DNA of 64,000 nucleotides from Diogma glabrata (taxonomy: Eukaryota; Arthropoda; Insecta; Diptera; Cylindrotomidae): NCBI GenBank assembly GCA_963693315.1, contig OY856186.1, forward strand, positions 69,834,019-69,898,018. Reading direction: 5' to 3'. The position numbers and the translations under genes are program-made. This document shows, piece after piece, positions 36,601-45,784 of this stretch. Position 1 is the stretch's first letter; the number at the start of each line of letters is the position of its first letter. Under the pieces are notes generated by a model. The model was given only the letters and a program-made list of their open reading frames with translations. It was not told the DNA's origin and searched no databases.

Positions 36601-39600
36601 TTATATTATATTTAAACGTGGATTTAATTTAATATAAGTTTGTAATAATTAAATAATATTTTTAAAATTAAAACTAAAATACACAGTTGTAGGTGTTAGC
36701 TTCATTATTACCATTAAAATAAACATACATATTTGTTTTTGTTATTGAACTATATTGTGAAATTCTTTTATCAAAATGAAGACAATGTGTGAATTTCCGA
36801 AAATTTCTCGTTCAATGAAAATACGTACTGATTTAGAAATAAGTAGAAATTTAAAAAATAATCCAGAGGAACGTACAAATATATTATTATGGCGATCGAA
36901 AGAATCAAGAAAAGGGGTTACCTGGAAAGAATTCAAAAAAACGTGTAGAAAAAGACAGTAATCCTTTATCATTGCGTTTGCTGCAAGATTTATGGACAGC
37001 TACCAGAGATGTTTTAGGAGCGGAAGAAAATTTCGAAATAGTTGATGATGCGGCACTTTTTTAATAGGATTATTTCTTGACGCTAGTCAAGGGAATTGAA
37101 GAATTAGAACCGGATCATCAATCAACAGGTTATATTTAAGGTATTTATCATAAATATGTAGATTAATTTTAATTTAAATAGTATTTTTTTTCCTGTGATT
37201 TGTATTATACAAAATTTAAGAGATTCCCAAGATCAGGATTCGGATGGGGATAAACGGCATCCCGGGTAAATTATTTTAGTTACCAAAGGTCCAAATGTTA
37301 TAGATATTTATTGACTCCAATCATATTTGAACATTGAACGATAGTTGCAATGACATGATTTCGAAAATTGCCTGGTTGATTTACATAATATTCACAACCC
37401 ACTGTTTAGTCATTTTGGCTATTAGAAGATCCGAACAATATAAAATATATTTAGTACCCATATTTTTAAGATCGCCCTAACATACGTGGTCAACATCAAT
37501 TGGAACGAAGAGTAAAGTTTAACCGTAGGCCAGCAATACCTGAACGAGAATTCAACGCAAACTACTTGATATCGACGATATAAGATCTGAAAGCTTAAAC
37601 ATGTCGGTGAAGGTATTAACAAAATTGTTTCAATACAGCTGATTTCAGTCCTGAAGAATAGAAACCGATCCCTTTGTACAAACTCTGAGGAATCGCGCAT
37701 TACCGCACAGGTTATAAGATCTTTAAAAAAATGTATATAGTCAAAATCAGTTATTTTTTGGAATAATTGTTGTATCTCGGGCTCAATTACTGAATTTTAT
37801 ATGTTAGGAAAAATATTTTCAGTGAATCCAACTTTATTTTATGTTACAATATATTATATGTTATGTTAGGAGATAGTTAATTCCTTAACCTCACTATTTG
37901 TGAATTTCGAAAGATTGTAGGGATGTTTTACCCCGTACAATCTCGAATTAATTAAAACAATATCCAACCCTATTATCTCCTAACAAAATACAAACCCTGT
38001 CGAAAGACGAATTAAACCTATATAATAAACTAACTTTGTTGCCCGTGAAGTATGACAAAAAGGTTTTCATTAAGAAAAAATAGAGATATAACATCGTAAT
38101 TAAAATGTTTCTAACCATCGACGCCGTTGGTGGCAGTTGATAGCGTGTCTGTCTACCAAAGGATTTGAACTTAGTTGGTATTGATAAGGTTATGAGTTCG
38201 AATCCCAACCAAAACACGTTTAGTGATAAAAGATGTTTTTATCAAAAAAATAACTGTAAGGTTTATTCATATAAACCCAAAAACTGATTTCGAATTGAAA
38301 AATTCATATGATTCACAAATTAATTTGACATTTATGTCGTAAAATTGATTTCCAATTGATTGGAAACAGTCAATATCAACTACGCAAGTGAATTAGGATT
38401 GTACGAGGTAAAATATCCCTACAAACTTTCGAAATTCACAAATAGTGAGGTTAAGGAAATAATTATCTCCTAACAAAATACAAACCTTGTCGAAAGACGA
38501 ATTAAACCTATATAATAATTAATAATATATGTTATGTTTATACATATAATATATATGTTATGTTTTTCTGTGATTGTTTTGAAATACACTTCTAAACAAA
38601 AATACTAACACATGTACCATTTAGTTGTTTTGCACAAAACTTTACTAAACGTCTTAGCCTTAAATTAAAAACAATTGAGAGGGTGATAACTACAAGGAAA
38701 GATATTTTTTTTGCTTTCATTATTGTTCTATTTAAGGGTATTTAGTATAATGATTTTTTTTTTACATAAAAATACTACAGCATGCTGCTTTTAAAATAAA
38801 TTTCTTTGTTTGTCTGTCTCCTTGTTTAAGGTGTAATCGAAGAACAATCATAACGGCTAGAAGTTGCATATCAGTTTTCTATTCTCGTATATAAGAGTTT
38901 ATTACGGATGTATTTTTCAATTTTTTATTCAATTTCTATTAAAATAAACATTTCAACATTGTTAAAACACTTGCTTTTAAAATCTGTACACATGAGAGTG
39001 AAACTGATCAAAAACTCACAGAGACTACTCGTATCCCACTGGTATACATTTGCAGCGCTCGTGCTTTGTACTTTCAAGCTTGCGGGTTATCAAGATCATG
39101 CAACGCTAAGTGTACAATATACTATGCTATTGAACATTCTCAGTTATAAAAACGTTTTATACTTATCATGGTCAACATAATGCAGTGCAACATATTCGTC
39201 TCAAGACCCTCCAATAAAAAAATAGTCAACATCCCGGGGAGGAGCTGCCAATATTAAACAACGGACCAATCTCGAGCCAGTATTGGCGAGTCAAGCCATG
39301 GCTAGTTGGCTAGTAGACCTGGCCCAAATCTTATTTGCCAGACTTGGCCTAAGCCTGTTTTGCCAAACTTGACCCCAGGACATCAGTCCAAGCCAGGCCC
39401 AAGCTTGGGCTGTTTGAAAATGTTGAGCCTGGGCCAACCCCCAAAAGCTATGGCGCGGTCTTGACCCAGGCTTGCAAATAGCAAATTGCTTAACAAATCA
39501 CTAATATTTAAGTTAATCAATAAAACTTTCGTTTGAAATCATTTGCTTGCGTTAAAACAGTTGCTTCAAATGAATATATGTGCAATATATTCGTTTTGCT

Positions 39601-40565
39601 CTCATAAAAAGCTTAATATACGTTAAACCATTAAAAAAAATTTTATAAATACGTCAGTATTTTTTAATTGGTTGTAAAACAACCAAAAAGATTTCGTTAA
39701 CACACAAAATGAAAAAACAAAATTTTAGTTGTCTATTAATCTACGCGTAAACAAACGATTCTAAAATTCAGTTATCGAGGAATAACTTTATCGAATTAAT
39801 CGTTCTTTTATCGTTTAAAATTTAACACTTGTAGGCTGATATTATTGGATTGTTGGACTTGTAGTTGACCTGTGCATAATATTCAATCAAGTCGATTGTA
39901 TTTTTTGATAAACACAGTTGTGAATGCGAATAGAGCATCTATTCGTATTCATCTAATTCTTCTATTAGAATTTTTAAAATGATATACAATATTAATGTTC
40001 AAAATTACCAACGTCTCTAAGACCAACGGTTGAAACAATTAATTTGATTGAGTATTTTTTAACAAAATCAAAAACAGTTAGTTCCTTTCAGTAATAGAAA
40101 AAAGAAAATTAAAATATACTTTAATGACTTTTCAGTTAAAGTCAACATGTATTATAAACAAAACAAAACAAACACTAAAATAATTATGCAGTAAATAAAT
40201 AAATAAGCAAAATATCAAATGTGAAACTCATACTATAATATCTCAGACTTTAAAGTTTACAATTCTAAATATCTATAGATTGTAACTAACTAATTAGCAT
40301 AAACATTTTATTCATTCTTTTATATGCGACACTAAATAAATATAATTAAAATCAATATCATGTAACTTAATCCCGTACCTGCCCAATTTCCATATTTTTC
40401 GGCCAAAGTTTTACTTGCATTTGGTTGAAAAAATGGTAACAATACATTTATAACGATTTGCGCTAAAGATGACAAATTATCAATTAACCAACAAAGTGTT
40501 GCATATAATCCAATTCCACAAAAGAATATTTTTGCATAATCATATACATTCCAAGACGACAACAT
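30532..40565 (-). CDS. Short-chain dehydrogenase/reductase, HSD17B12/HSDL1-like, five exons, 326 aa
   Basis: The join 40565-40379, 32012-31779, 31223-31003, 30935-30708, 30642-30532 reads without interruption. All four introns start GT and end AG, and their phases agree (1, 1, 0, 0). The product has one hydrophobic segment near residues 11-28 (membrane anchor), the NADP-binding TGATDGIGK directly after AEKYGNWAV, NNVG, NISSGS, and YAASK with the catalytic Tyr and Lys. GYWAHSLQ and PEWLRV near the C-terminus are typical of 17-beta-HSD type 12 and HSDL1 proteins. Length fits the family (about 310-330). The C-terminal KNKIK fits a KxKxx ER-retrieval signal. Known relatives reduce 3-ketoacyl-CoAs or steroids at the ER. 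Vertebrate HSDL1 lacks the active-site Tyr, but this protein keeps it, so it is probably active. The exact substrate cannot be told. Confidence 0.9.
30708..30935 (-). CDS. SDR gene exon 4
   Basis: The acceptor reads TTTAAG|GTATTTG and the donor TTACAG|GTTGGT. It encodes FVKSLTLALQYEYAPYGITV, a VTPLYVITKM segment and TTGYWAHSLQ. The intron after it is 65 bp. Confidence 0.88.
31003..31223 (-). CDS. SDR gene exon 3 (catalytic region)
   Basis: The acceptor reads TTTTTAG|TGAATAATG and the donor AGTAAG|GTAACG. It encodes VNNVGTMYDEP, LLNVNTKAV, GKGAVVNISSGS and the active-site YAASK. Intron 2 before it is 555 bp, and intron 3 after it is 67 bp. Confidence 0.9.
31779..32012 (-). CDS. SDR gene exon 2 (cofactor-binding region)
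   Basis: The acceptor reads TTGTAG|TTATCACC and the donor TTTTAG|GTAAGT. It encodes ITGATDGIGKEYAKN, LIARSKDKL, the WIQADFS segment and VGIL. An ATG at 32041-32043 keeps the frame open upstream of the acceptor, but it belongs to the intron. Confidence 0.9.
32189..32312. repeat. TTAGAGA-type minisatellite in SDR intron 1
   Basis: A run of degenerate heptamer and related units (TTAGAGA, TTAGAAA, TTAGGAA, TAGAGATAGA). It lies between the exon-2 acceptor and the first ASCC3-like duplicate. Confidence 0.75.
32338..33409 (+). pseudogene. Duplicate 1 of an ASCC3-like gene 5' end
   Basis: The segment holds about 560 bp of non-coding upstream DNA, an ATG at 32896-32898 and a broken first coding region to about 33237. 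Then come a possible intron of about 90 bp and a short possible exon (about 33332-33373). The first frame reads CEFPKISRSMKIRTDLE, then GVTWKEF. It shifts by one base at a run of seven A (about 33047), continues as SLRLLQDLWTATRDVLG and DDAALFLIGLFLDAS, then shifts again before IEELEPDHQST. The order (PK-x-S/T-R start, GxTWK, LQDLxxATRDVLG, AAFLF-like) resembles the N-terminus of ASCC3, a helicase of the activating signal cointegrator complex. That identification is from memory and tentative. Intron-like sequence is kept, so this is a DNA-level duplicate, not a retrocopy. Confidence 0.55.
33410..36217. other. Spacer between the two duplicates (SDR intron 1)
   Basis: AT-rich DNA with repeated GTTTTGG/AAACCGTTTTGG words near 33780-34070. 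A more GC-rich block at 34600-35160 contains two nested inverted repeats (separate entry). The 104-residue frame at 34628-34942 has no recognisable domain. Confidence 0.45.
34655..34848. repeat. Two nested stem-loops in a GC-rich block
   Basis: Stem 1 pairs GTTCTTAGATCGC (about 34658) with GCGATCGAAGAAC (about 34689), one mismatch, 19-nt loop. Stem 2 pairs the TTTCTTCTCTTCATT region (about 34706) with AATGAAGAGAAGAA (about 34821). No known ncRNA family is recognised. Confidence 0.5.
36218..37302 (+). pseudogene. Duplicate 2 of the ASCC3-like gene 5' end
   Basis: This is nearly identical to 32338-33409 over its whole length and in the same orientation, including the upstream non-coding part. 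The ATG is at 36776-36778. Compared with duplicate 1 it keeps ISRN (12 bp absent from duplicate 1). It shares the frameshift at the seven-A run and the second one before IEELEPD. It has lost a T in the run after GCGGCAC (about 37057), which adds a stop. Both copies are therefore inactive. Because they share lesions, one copy was made from the other, or both from an already broken source. The 61-residue frame 36776-36961 is only the part before the first frameshift. Confidence 0.55.
37855..38520. repeat. Inverted/direct repeat unit around a tRNA-like core
   Basis: About 37862-37945 and 38396-38470 are inverted copies, sharing CCTCACTATTTGTGAATTTC and its complement plus the TAGGGATGTTTTAC block. 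About 37968-38030 and 38462-38518 are direct copies sharing TATCTCCTAACAAAATACAA and GTCGAAAGACGAATTAAACC. The unit between them contains the tRNA-like sequence at 38123-38211. Confidence 0.7.
38123..38211 (+). other. tRNA-like sequence (tRNA pseudogene or SINE head)
   Basis: A box A-like TGGCAGTTGATAGCG (38131-38145) and a good box B, GAGTTCGAATCC (38194-38205), are separated by about 50 bp, as in a tRNA with a long variable arm. The acceptor stem is not convincingly paired, so I do not call a functional tRNA. Pol III promoter boxes in an otherwise AT-rich repeat suggest a SINE-type origin. Confidence 0.5.
38681..38868. repeat. Partial copy of the SDR exon-2 acceptor region
   Basis: The + strand here matches 32004-32133: GGTGATAACTACAA, GAAAGATATTTTT, TTCATTATT, TATTTAGTATAAT and CATAACGGCTAGAAGTTGC in the same order, with an extra 60 bp or so before the last block. 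It carries about 10 bp of exon 2 plus the adjoining intron, so it is a duplicate splice acceptor inside intron 1. Confidence 0.75.
39236..39480. repeat. GC-rich block of TGGCCCAAGCC-like words
   Basis: Repeated TTGGCC, GGCCCAAGC, GCCTGGGCC and CTTGACCCAGG words in both orientations, unlike the AT-rich surroundings. It resembles in style the MITE-like element at 17135-17526 but has different words. Ends not defined. Confidence 0.5.
39481..40378. other. 5' end of SDR intron 1, no gene
   Basis: AT-rich DNA on the donor side of intron 1 (minus strand). No coding region or RNA gene recognised. Confidence 0.45.
40379..40565 (-). CDS. SDR gene exon 1 (62 codons + 1 nt)
   Basis: It starts MLSSWNVYDY, holds the hydrophobic anchor segment, and ends in GNWA plus one base. 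The donor reads GCAG|GTACGG. The next exon supplies the last two bases of a Val codon, giving GNWAVITGATDGIG across the junction. Confidence 0.87.
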
Positions 40566-41915
40566 TTTTAATTTATAACTTCATTTACATTTATCTTAAC
40601 TTAACATTTACATTTATCTAAACACTTTTATCTAAATCTTAAAACATTGAAAAATTTTGATTTATAGTAAACAAATTTATTAAAAATTTTATTAATTATT
40701 TTTTTTTTATTCCAACTCTTAGCAAATGCACAACTAATAACAAACTATACAAAACTAAACTTACTTTAATCAGATTGACAATGAAAACTATGAATGAAAA
40801 TAAAATAAAACAAAACTAGATATATGATCCCCTCCTTGTCTAAATCACGTCGATTTAATAAATCTTATCGTCATAAGCTTTGTCATGTTTTAAAGTTTTC
40901 GAATTGCAGCAAATCCATAGAAGCTAGTTGATCAAACACTAGCAAATCACAGCTTTAAGCTTGGATTGGTTTTTCTAAATAAAAGTAAGAGCAAGAATTT
41001 TTTCAAGTTTTTCTGATTTGTTCTTCTTAAAATTGTAAGAAGATTGAAGACTTCATCGATTCAGATTTCGAGTTTTGAAATTCAAAGTACATATATGGAT
41101 AATTAAAAGTACTTCCGTTTGGTCAATAATTTAAATATATTATAATTCAATGTCGCCTAATATTAAGATTATCAAAATGATGTTAACAACCGACCTCTAA
41201 ATATGATACAGCAATTTACAGTTGCTACAAAATCAAATAATGAGCTGAAAATTCGTATAATATCTTCACATCACAGTTTCATATGTTTTATTCTGTGTTT
41301 TTAAACTAACTTTGTTTGTAGTGATTCATGTAGGTAATACAAGCAAGTAGAATCAAAATAATTGCATACAATAAATAATAGAATTAATACTAGAAAGGTA
41401 AATGTAGGTTGAAAAATTAAATTTGATGGTCAACTACAATTAGTTGGAATAAAACGGTTTGTTTTAAATCTCCATCAGATTTGTTAACCGATCAATTTTG
41501 TATGGACGTATTTTTGTTTGTTTCGTTTATGCTCTATAAGATCTTTGGTAATCAAAAATGACATTCGATGTGTTAAAGGTCGTTCATTACACTAAACAGT
41601 TACTAAATAGTTTGCGTAGGGATCCAAATTTTGTGATTTTAGGTTTAATATTTTATAAACGTTCAAATCTATGTTTTGCGATAATTAATTTGCATGCCAA
41701 TTTGTCTAGCAACACTCAGCAATTTGAAAGCCTGATTCGTCACACTCAGTTCGGACAAGGTTGACAACAGCCTACACGTTCATCATCAGTCAACGTACGT
41801 GATACTCTATACTGAGTTTATTGACGAGATAGTTATTACTTTTAGCCTACATTAGTCGATATAGTTTCCTTTTCGTTTAGTATTTCCAATTTGCAGTAAC
41901 TATAATTTTCTTTTT
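40566..41915. other. Upstream region of the SDR gene, no further gene seen
   Basis: This should hold the 5' UTR and promoter of the minus-strand SDR gene. I see no TATA/Inr pair that I would assign with confidence. Short frames here show no known domain. Confidence 0.4.
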
Positions 41916-41919
41916 CTTA

Positions 41920-42065
41920 CAAGCCCTATTCCAACCGTAGTAATAAATGCCCTAATTCAACTTATCCGGTCCTGATTCGACTGATAGGGCTGTTTGTGTA
42001 GTTTTAGGCGTTAATTTCCTGACCCGCCTTCTATCAGCGGTAGGATATGAGCCTAAGTTAATGCT
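41920..42065. repeat. Decayed relative of the TCAGGGC-type MITE
   Basis: Words such as AAGCCCTATTCC, ATGCCCTAATTCAAC, GGTCCTGATTCGACT and ATAGGGCT recall the interior of 17135-17526. The ends are not preserved. Confidence 0.4.
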
Positions 42066-42898
42066 AGTCAGGATAGTAACTACATAAATTATGAAAATAG
42101 AAAAGGCTTCCTAACATTTATTGTATTTTATCATGACTCCTTTGAATTAAAAGTTTTTCTACCACCAAACTAGAAATTATCACTTATAATAGAATTTTTA
42201 CTTTAGTTTAGTAAACATTATATTGTGGTTTTTTTATTATGATAAACCAACCAGCTGGTATTATATTATACATAATACATATATTATATTTTATAAATCT
42301 TATATATTAATACGCTAACGCAAAATTTTGTGGAGCCCAAGGCTTTTTTATTCGAATTTTGATTGATTTCAAATTTTCAGTGCTATCTGATATTACTGTA
42401 ACTTAGGTCTGGGATTGGGATTGGGATTTTTCGGATCATAAATAAAAAAGTTATTATATACGAAAAACTTTTTATATACATATGCATTATAAGTTTGCAT
42501 ACATACAAAAACGAAATTAAAAATTTATTTTCTTTTTTCATATTTTCTTTTTTATATATTAGTATCGAACAACGAACAACAAAAACGAAACTTAAAAATT
42601 TATTTTCTTTTTTATATTTATTTTTTCTCAGTTTATTTATTTCCTTAGAAGTGAATAAACGTACATTTATTTCATTTCGAAACGTAATTTCATTTCGAAG
42701 TTTTTCTTATGCGTGAGAGGTTTTGAGTTAGATCGTGTTATCGTATTATTTTTTTATATTTACTTTTTTATATTTTCTTTGGTAGTGGGTACGTATTGTA
42801 TGCGTTCTAATAAAATTTCAGTGTATTTCATTTCAGTCGTCTTTTGTCTTTGTACATGGAAGGTTTTCGATATTATTTCGATTATTTTGTTTATTGAT
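42066..42898. other. AT-rich DNA without a supported gene
   Basis: Two overlapping phenylalanine-rich frames at 42495-42934 come from T-rich sequence and are not supported as genes. Confidence 0.5.
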
Positions 42899-43400
42899 AC
42901 TAGGAGGGCCCGGCGTGCTTCGCTACGCTTATAAATAAAGTTTTTGCGTAGACCACGCTTATAAATAAAGTTTTTGCGTAGACATTTTGTTGACGTAGAA
43001 GCAATGATTTCAAAATGTGCTAATGAGAAATGCTAGCATATAATTTTTAATTTTTCTTTTTAAATATATGAATGAAAAATAATCAGAACTCTAGCTGATC
43101 AGTTCGGATATATGAAAAATTAGCGATCAAATAAGTTAGAGATCAAATAAGCTTACTTGAAAACTTATTTGATCGCTAATTTGTCATATATCCGAACTGA
43201 TCAGCTAGAGTTCTGATTATTTTTCATTCATATATTTAAAAAGAAAAATTAAAAATTATATGCTAGCATTTCTCATTACCACATTTTGAAATCATTGCTT
43301 CTACGTCAACAAAATGTCTACGCAAAAACTTTATTTATAAGCGTGGTCTACGCAAAAACTTTATTTATTAGCGTAGCGAAGCACGCCGGGCCCTCCTAGT
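42899..43400. mobile_element. Near-perfect 502-bp palindromic element
   Basis: Left end ACTAGGAGGGCCCGGCGTGC, right end its complement ending CCTCCTAGT. The arms match almost base for base to a centre near 43150. Each arm has two direct copies of a 30-bp unit with ACGCTTATAAATAAAG and TTTTTGCGTAGAC. The centre is slightly asymmetric (repeated AGATCAAATAAG on one side). GC-rich ends with an AT-rich inside and such arm identity suggest a young foldback/MITE. No ORF. Confidence 0.9.
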
Positions 43401-43706
43401 CATAATAAATGTTTTACAAACAAGTGCGTAATGAAATAATAAAACATTCAATATTAGTGCGTAATATGCGTAATTAAATAATAAATTCAATATTGAAATT
43501 CAATATTGCCATGACAAACGGTCATTGGCGTAACTAGGGCCCGGCCCCATCTAGACAAATTTTAGAAGAACAGGCAGATCATGCAACATATATCTGTTAG
43601 AGAAAATGAAATTGTAATTCTTTACGTAAATAGCGTTTTACAATTATTTTAAAAGAGCAATAGTGGCTGCGATATATGATCCCGCCGATAGAAAAACCAC
43701 CTACCA

Positions 43707-43765
43707 TTAAAGTATTAGAATTAAATTAAATAAGAAACTTATTTAATTTAATTCTAATACTTTAA
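43707..43765. repeat. Perfect 28-bp inverted repeat with 3-nt loop
   Basis: 43707-43734 and 43738-43765 are exact reverse complements (AT-only except for three G/C positions per arm), separated by AAA. Confidence 0.85.
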
Positions 43766-44224
43766 ACTTACATTAACTTTAAAAGAGTTTGTTATTTCTC
43801 ATTAGGCAAAAATGATTCCTAAAGTTTATGTTTAAGGTGTTCGTTTATCTTATTGGTACACCATATTAGGAAAGTTTAAAAAAAAATTTTTTTCCAAAAA
43901 TGATTTGATGTGCCAAATTCATTTTTTTTATTTATTTATTTATTTATTCAATGTAGTTTCACATAAGGAATTCCTTTTTATACCTAGGTTTATGTTAACA
44001 GAGTAATTAAGATTTCTAATATTGTGAATTCATTGATTAATGATTATTATTGAAAAGAAATAGATTTTAATAATTGTGAAAATAAAGAATTATTAAAAAG
44101 TTTACAAAATCAATCTGGTGACATAAATGAACTGCTTTCTATAATAAATAACAATTTGAGTTCAATAAGCCTAAACTTATTGATTATCACTTCTGTGCCA
44201 TGACCAAACCCTCAACATGAGAAG

Positions 44225-44830
44225 AAATGAAGCAAGCATTTCCTCTTGATATCATAAGTTGATTCAAGAATTCTAATGCCGGCATCAAGATTATTCCACA
44301 ATCTAATAATCTCAGGTCTCAACAAAGAAAGATGATCTAAATTGTGCAGAAAGGCAGCTGTTTGAAAGTTTTAGTAACTTATTTCGATGATATCTTGGAA
44401 AAGTGAGAAGTTCATAAAGATAGTCTGAATATTTATATTTTATTAAAGTATGCAAAAATAGACAAGTACGATATTTAAGATAATTTTCAAAAGAACAGTT
44501 CAGAATTTAAAAAAAAAGGTAAAAATTGAACTAAATCTGTTTTGATTAAATATATATCTTGCGCTTTTATTGAATGTTACGTTTAGTAGATCCCAACTTT
44601 TTCTTAAACAATTATGAAAAATATTTAAACAATATAGTATTTTTGGTATTATTAAAGTTCTAACAAGTTTCAAACGTAAATTGACAGGTGTAAAACTAAC
44701 TGATAGATAAAACATCCCTTAACAACTGTTAACAGGTTAACTTCTCCACAAATTTTAATAACATGATCATCAAAAGTGAGATCATAATTTGCTAATTTGC
44801 CACTCTTTACCTTTCAAATTGATCAACGAA
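44225..44830 (-). pseudogene. LINE relic: C-terminal region of reverse transcriptase ORF
   Basis: On the minus strand, degenerate frames read LTFDDHVIKIC (about 44800-44750). In another frame LKLVRTLIIPKILYC and LLNVTFNKSARYIFNQ follow (44500-44715). Further on, LLRPEIIRLWNNLDAGIR appears (about 44330-44270). This order (W/FxDHVxxI, LVxxLIxPxxxYC, FNxxxRYxF, LWNNL) is the tail of jockey/I-group LINE polyproteins. Several frameshifts and stops are present. It is not a copy of the element at 2.1-5.3 kb. Confidence 0.6.
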
Positions 44831-44921
44831 AGACTTCGTAATAAAAACAAATCGAACAGCGTTTTAAAAAAAATATACAGTCTTATTATCCCGATTATCC
44901 CTATGACCTAAAACCAGACCA

Positions 44922-45029
44922 GCAGCCAAATTCTGTAACTGTGAAGCGGTGAAGTGATAAAAATTTCTTCGTTTCTTTTCATTAAAAAACTTATCACTTC
45001 ACCACTTCACAATTACAGAATTTGGCTGC
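44922..45029. repeat. Hairpin with 43-bp imperfect arms
   Basis: GCAGCCAAATTCTGTAA at 44922 pairs with TTACAGAATTTGGCTGC ending at 45029, and GTGAAGTGATAA pairs with TTATCACTTCAC further in, leaving a loop of about 20 nt. It could be a very small foldback element or a precursor-like hairpin. Confidence 0.75.
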
Positions 45030-45424
45030 AGAACACCGAAAAAAATCGGATGTTCGAGTTTGTTTGTATGGCCATTATAAAATTGACGACGTGATTGAAA
45101 GTCTGATGACTTTATTTCTTAAGTTGTTTGAATTTTGTATGGTTGCAAATGTAGATCGTTGTGCAAAGTATATTGGAATAAATGGTTTATGGAAATTTTG
45201 ATTACTGTGAAGGATGAAGAATTTCGTTTTTGGACTCTAAATAACAATAGTACTTACTGTAGTTATAATTTTTTGCATGATTACTACGATTTTGCCTCTT
45301 TCGTTTTTCACTAAATAAAACCAGTTTCCACAAATTTTGCAACAATTTTTCTAACGGCTACAATTAGTGGTTAATTCTTTCTTCTGAATTCTTCTTCTTT
45401 TTTAACTTCTGAGTAAGTTTTATC

Positions 45425-45745
45425 AAACCCTAATAAATTTTTAACGTCATAGAAATAAATATGGAATTACCTCCAAATTTATCTTAATAGAATGCAATTT
45501 AAATTATCCAAACATATGAGCTGTTTTTGAGAAATCGGTGAACAAACATACATCAATATTTATCAAAAAATACAGTTTTCACAGTTTTTCCATTTTTCTG
45601 AAAAACGGGATTTTTCACACCATAGAAAAAAATTATGGGACCATCTCGGCATTTACCTGAATAGAATACAATTTAAATCATCCAAATCTAATGAGCCGTT
45701 TCCCAGATATAGGAGAACAAACATCAATAGAAATAAAAAAACCCA
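45425..45745. repeat. Diverged tandem pair, unit about 175 bp
   Basis: Two units share AGAATGCAATTTAAAT or AGAATACAATTTAAAT, then ATCCAAA, ATGAGC, AACAAACAT and CATCAAT in the same order. Followed by CTCCTTCTTTTTTGGAGTCG, a word also seen in altered form near 50960. Confidence 0.55.
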
Positions 45746-45784
45746 AAGTGCAACACAGAACCTCCTTCTTTTTTGGAGTCGGTT

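Noticed and set aside
42495..42934. Two Phe-rich frames that look like membrane proteins
   Set aside because: T-rich low-complexity DNA gives Phe and Leu by chance; the second runs into the palindrome.
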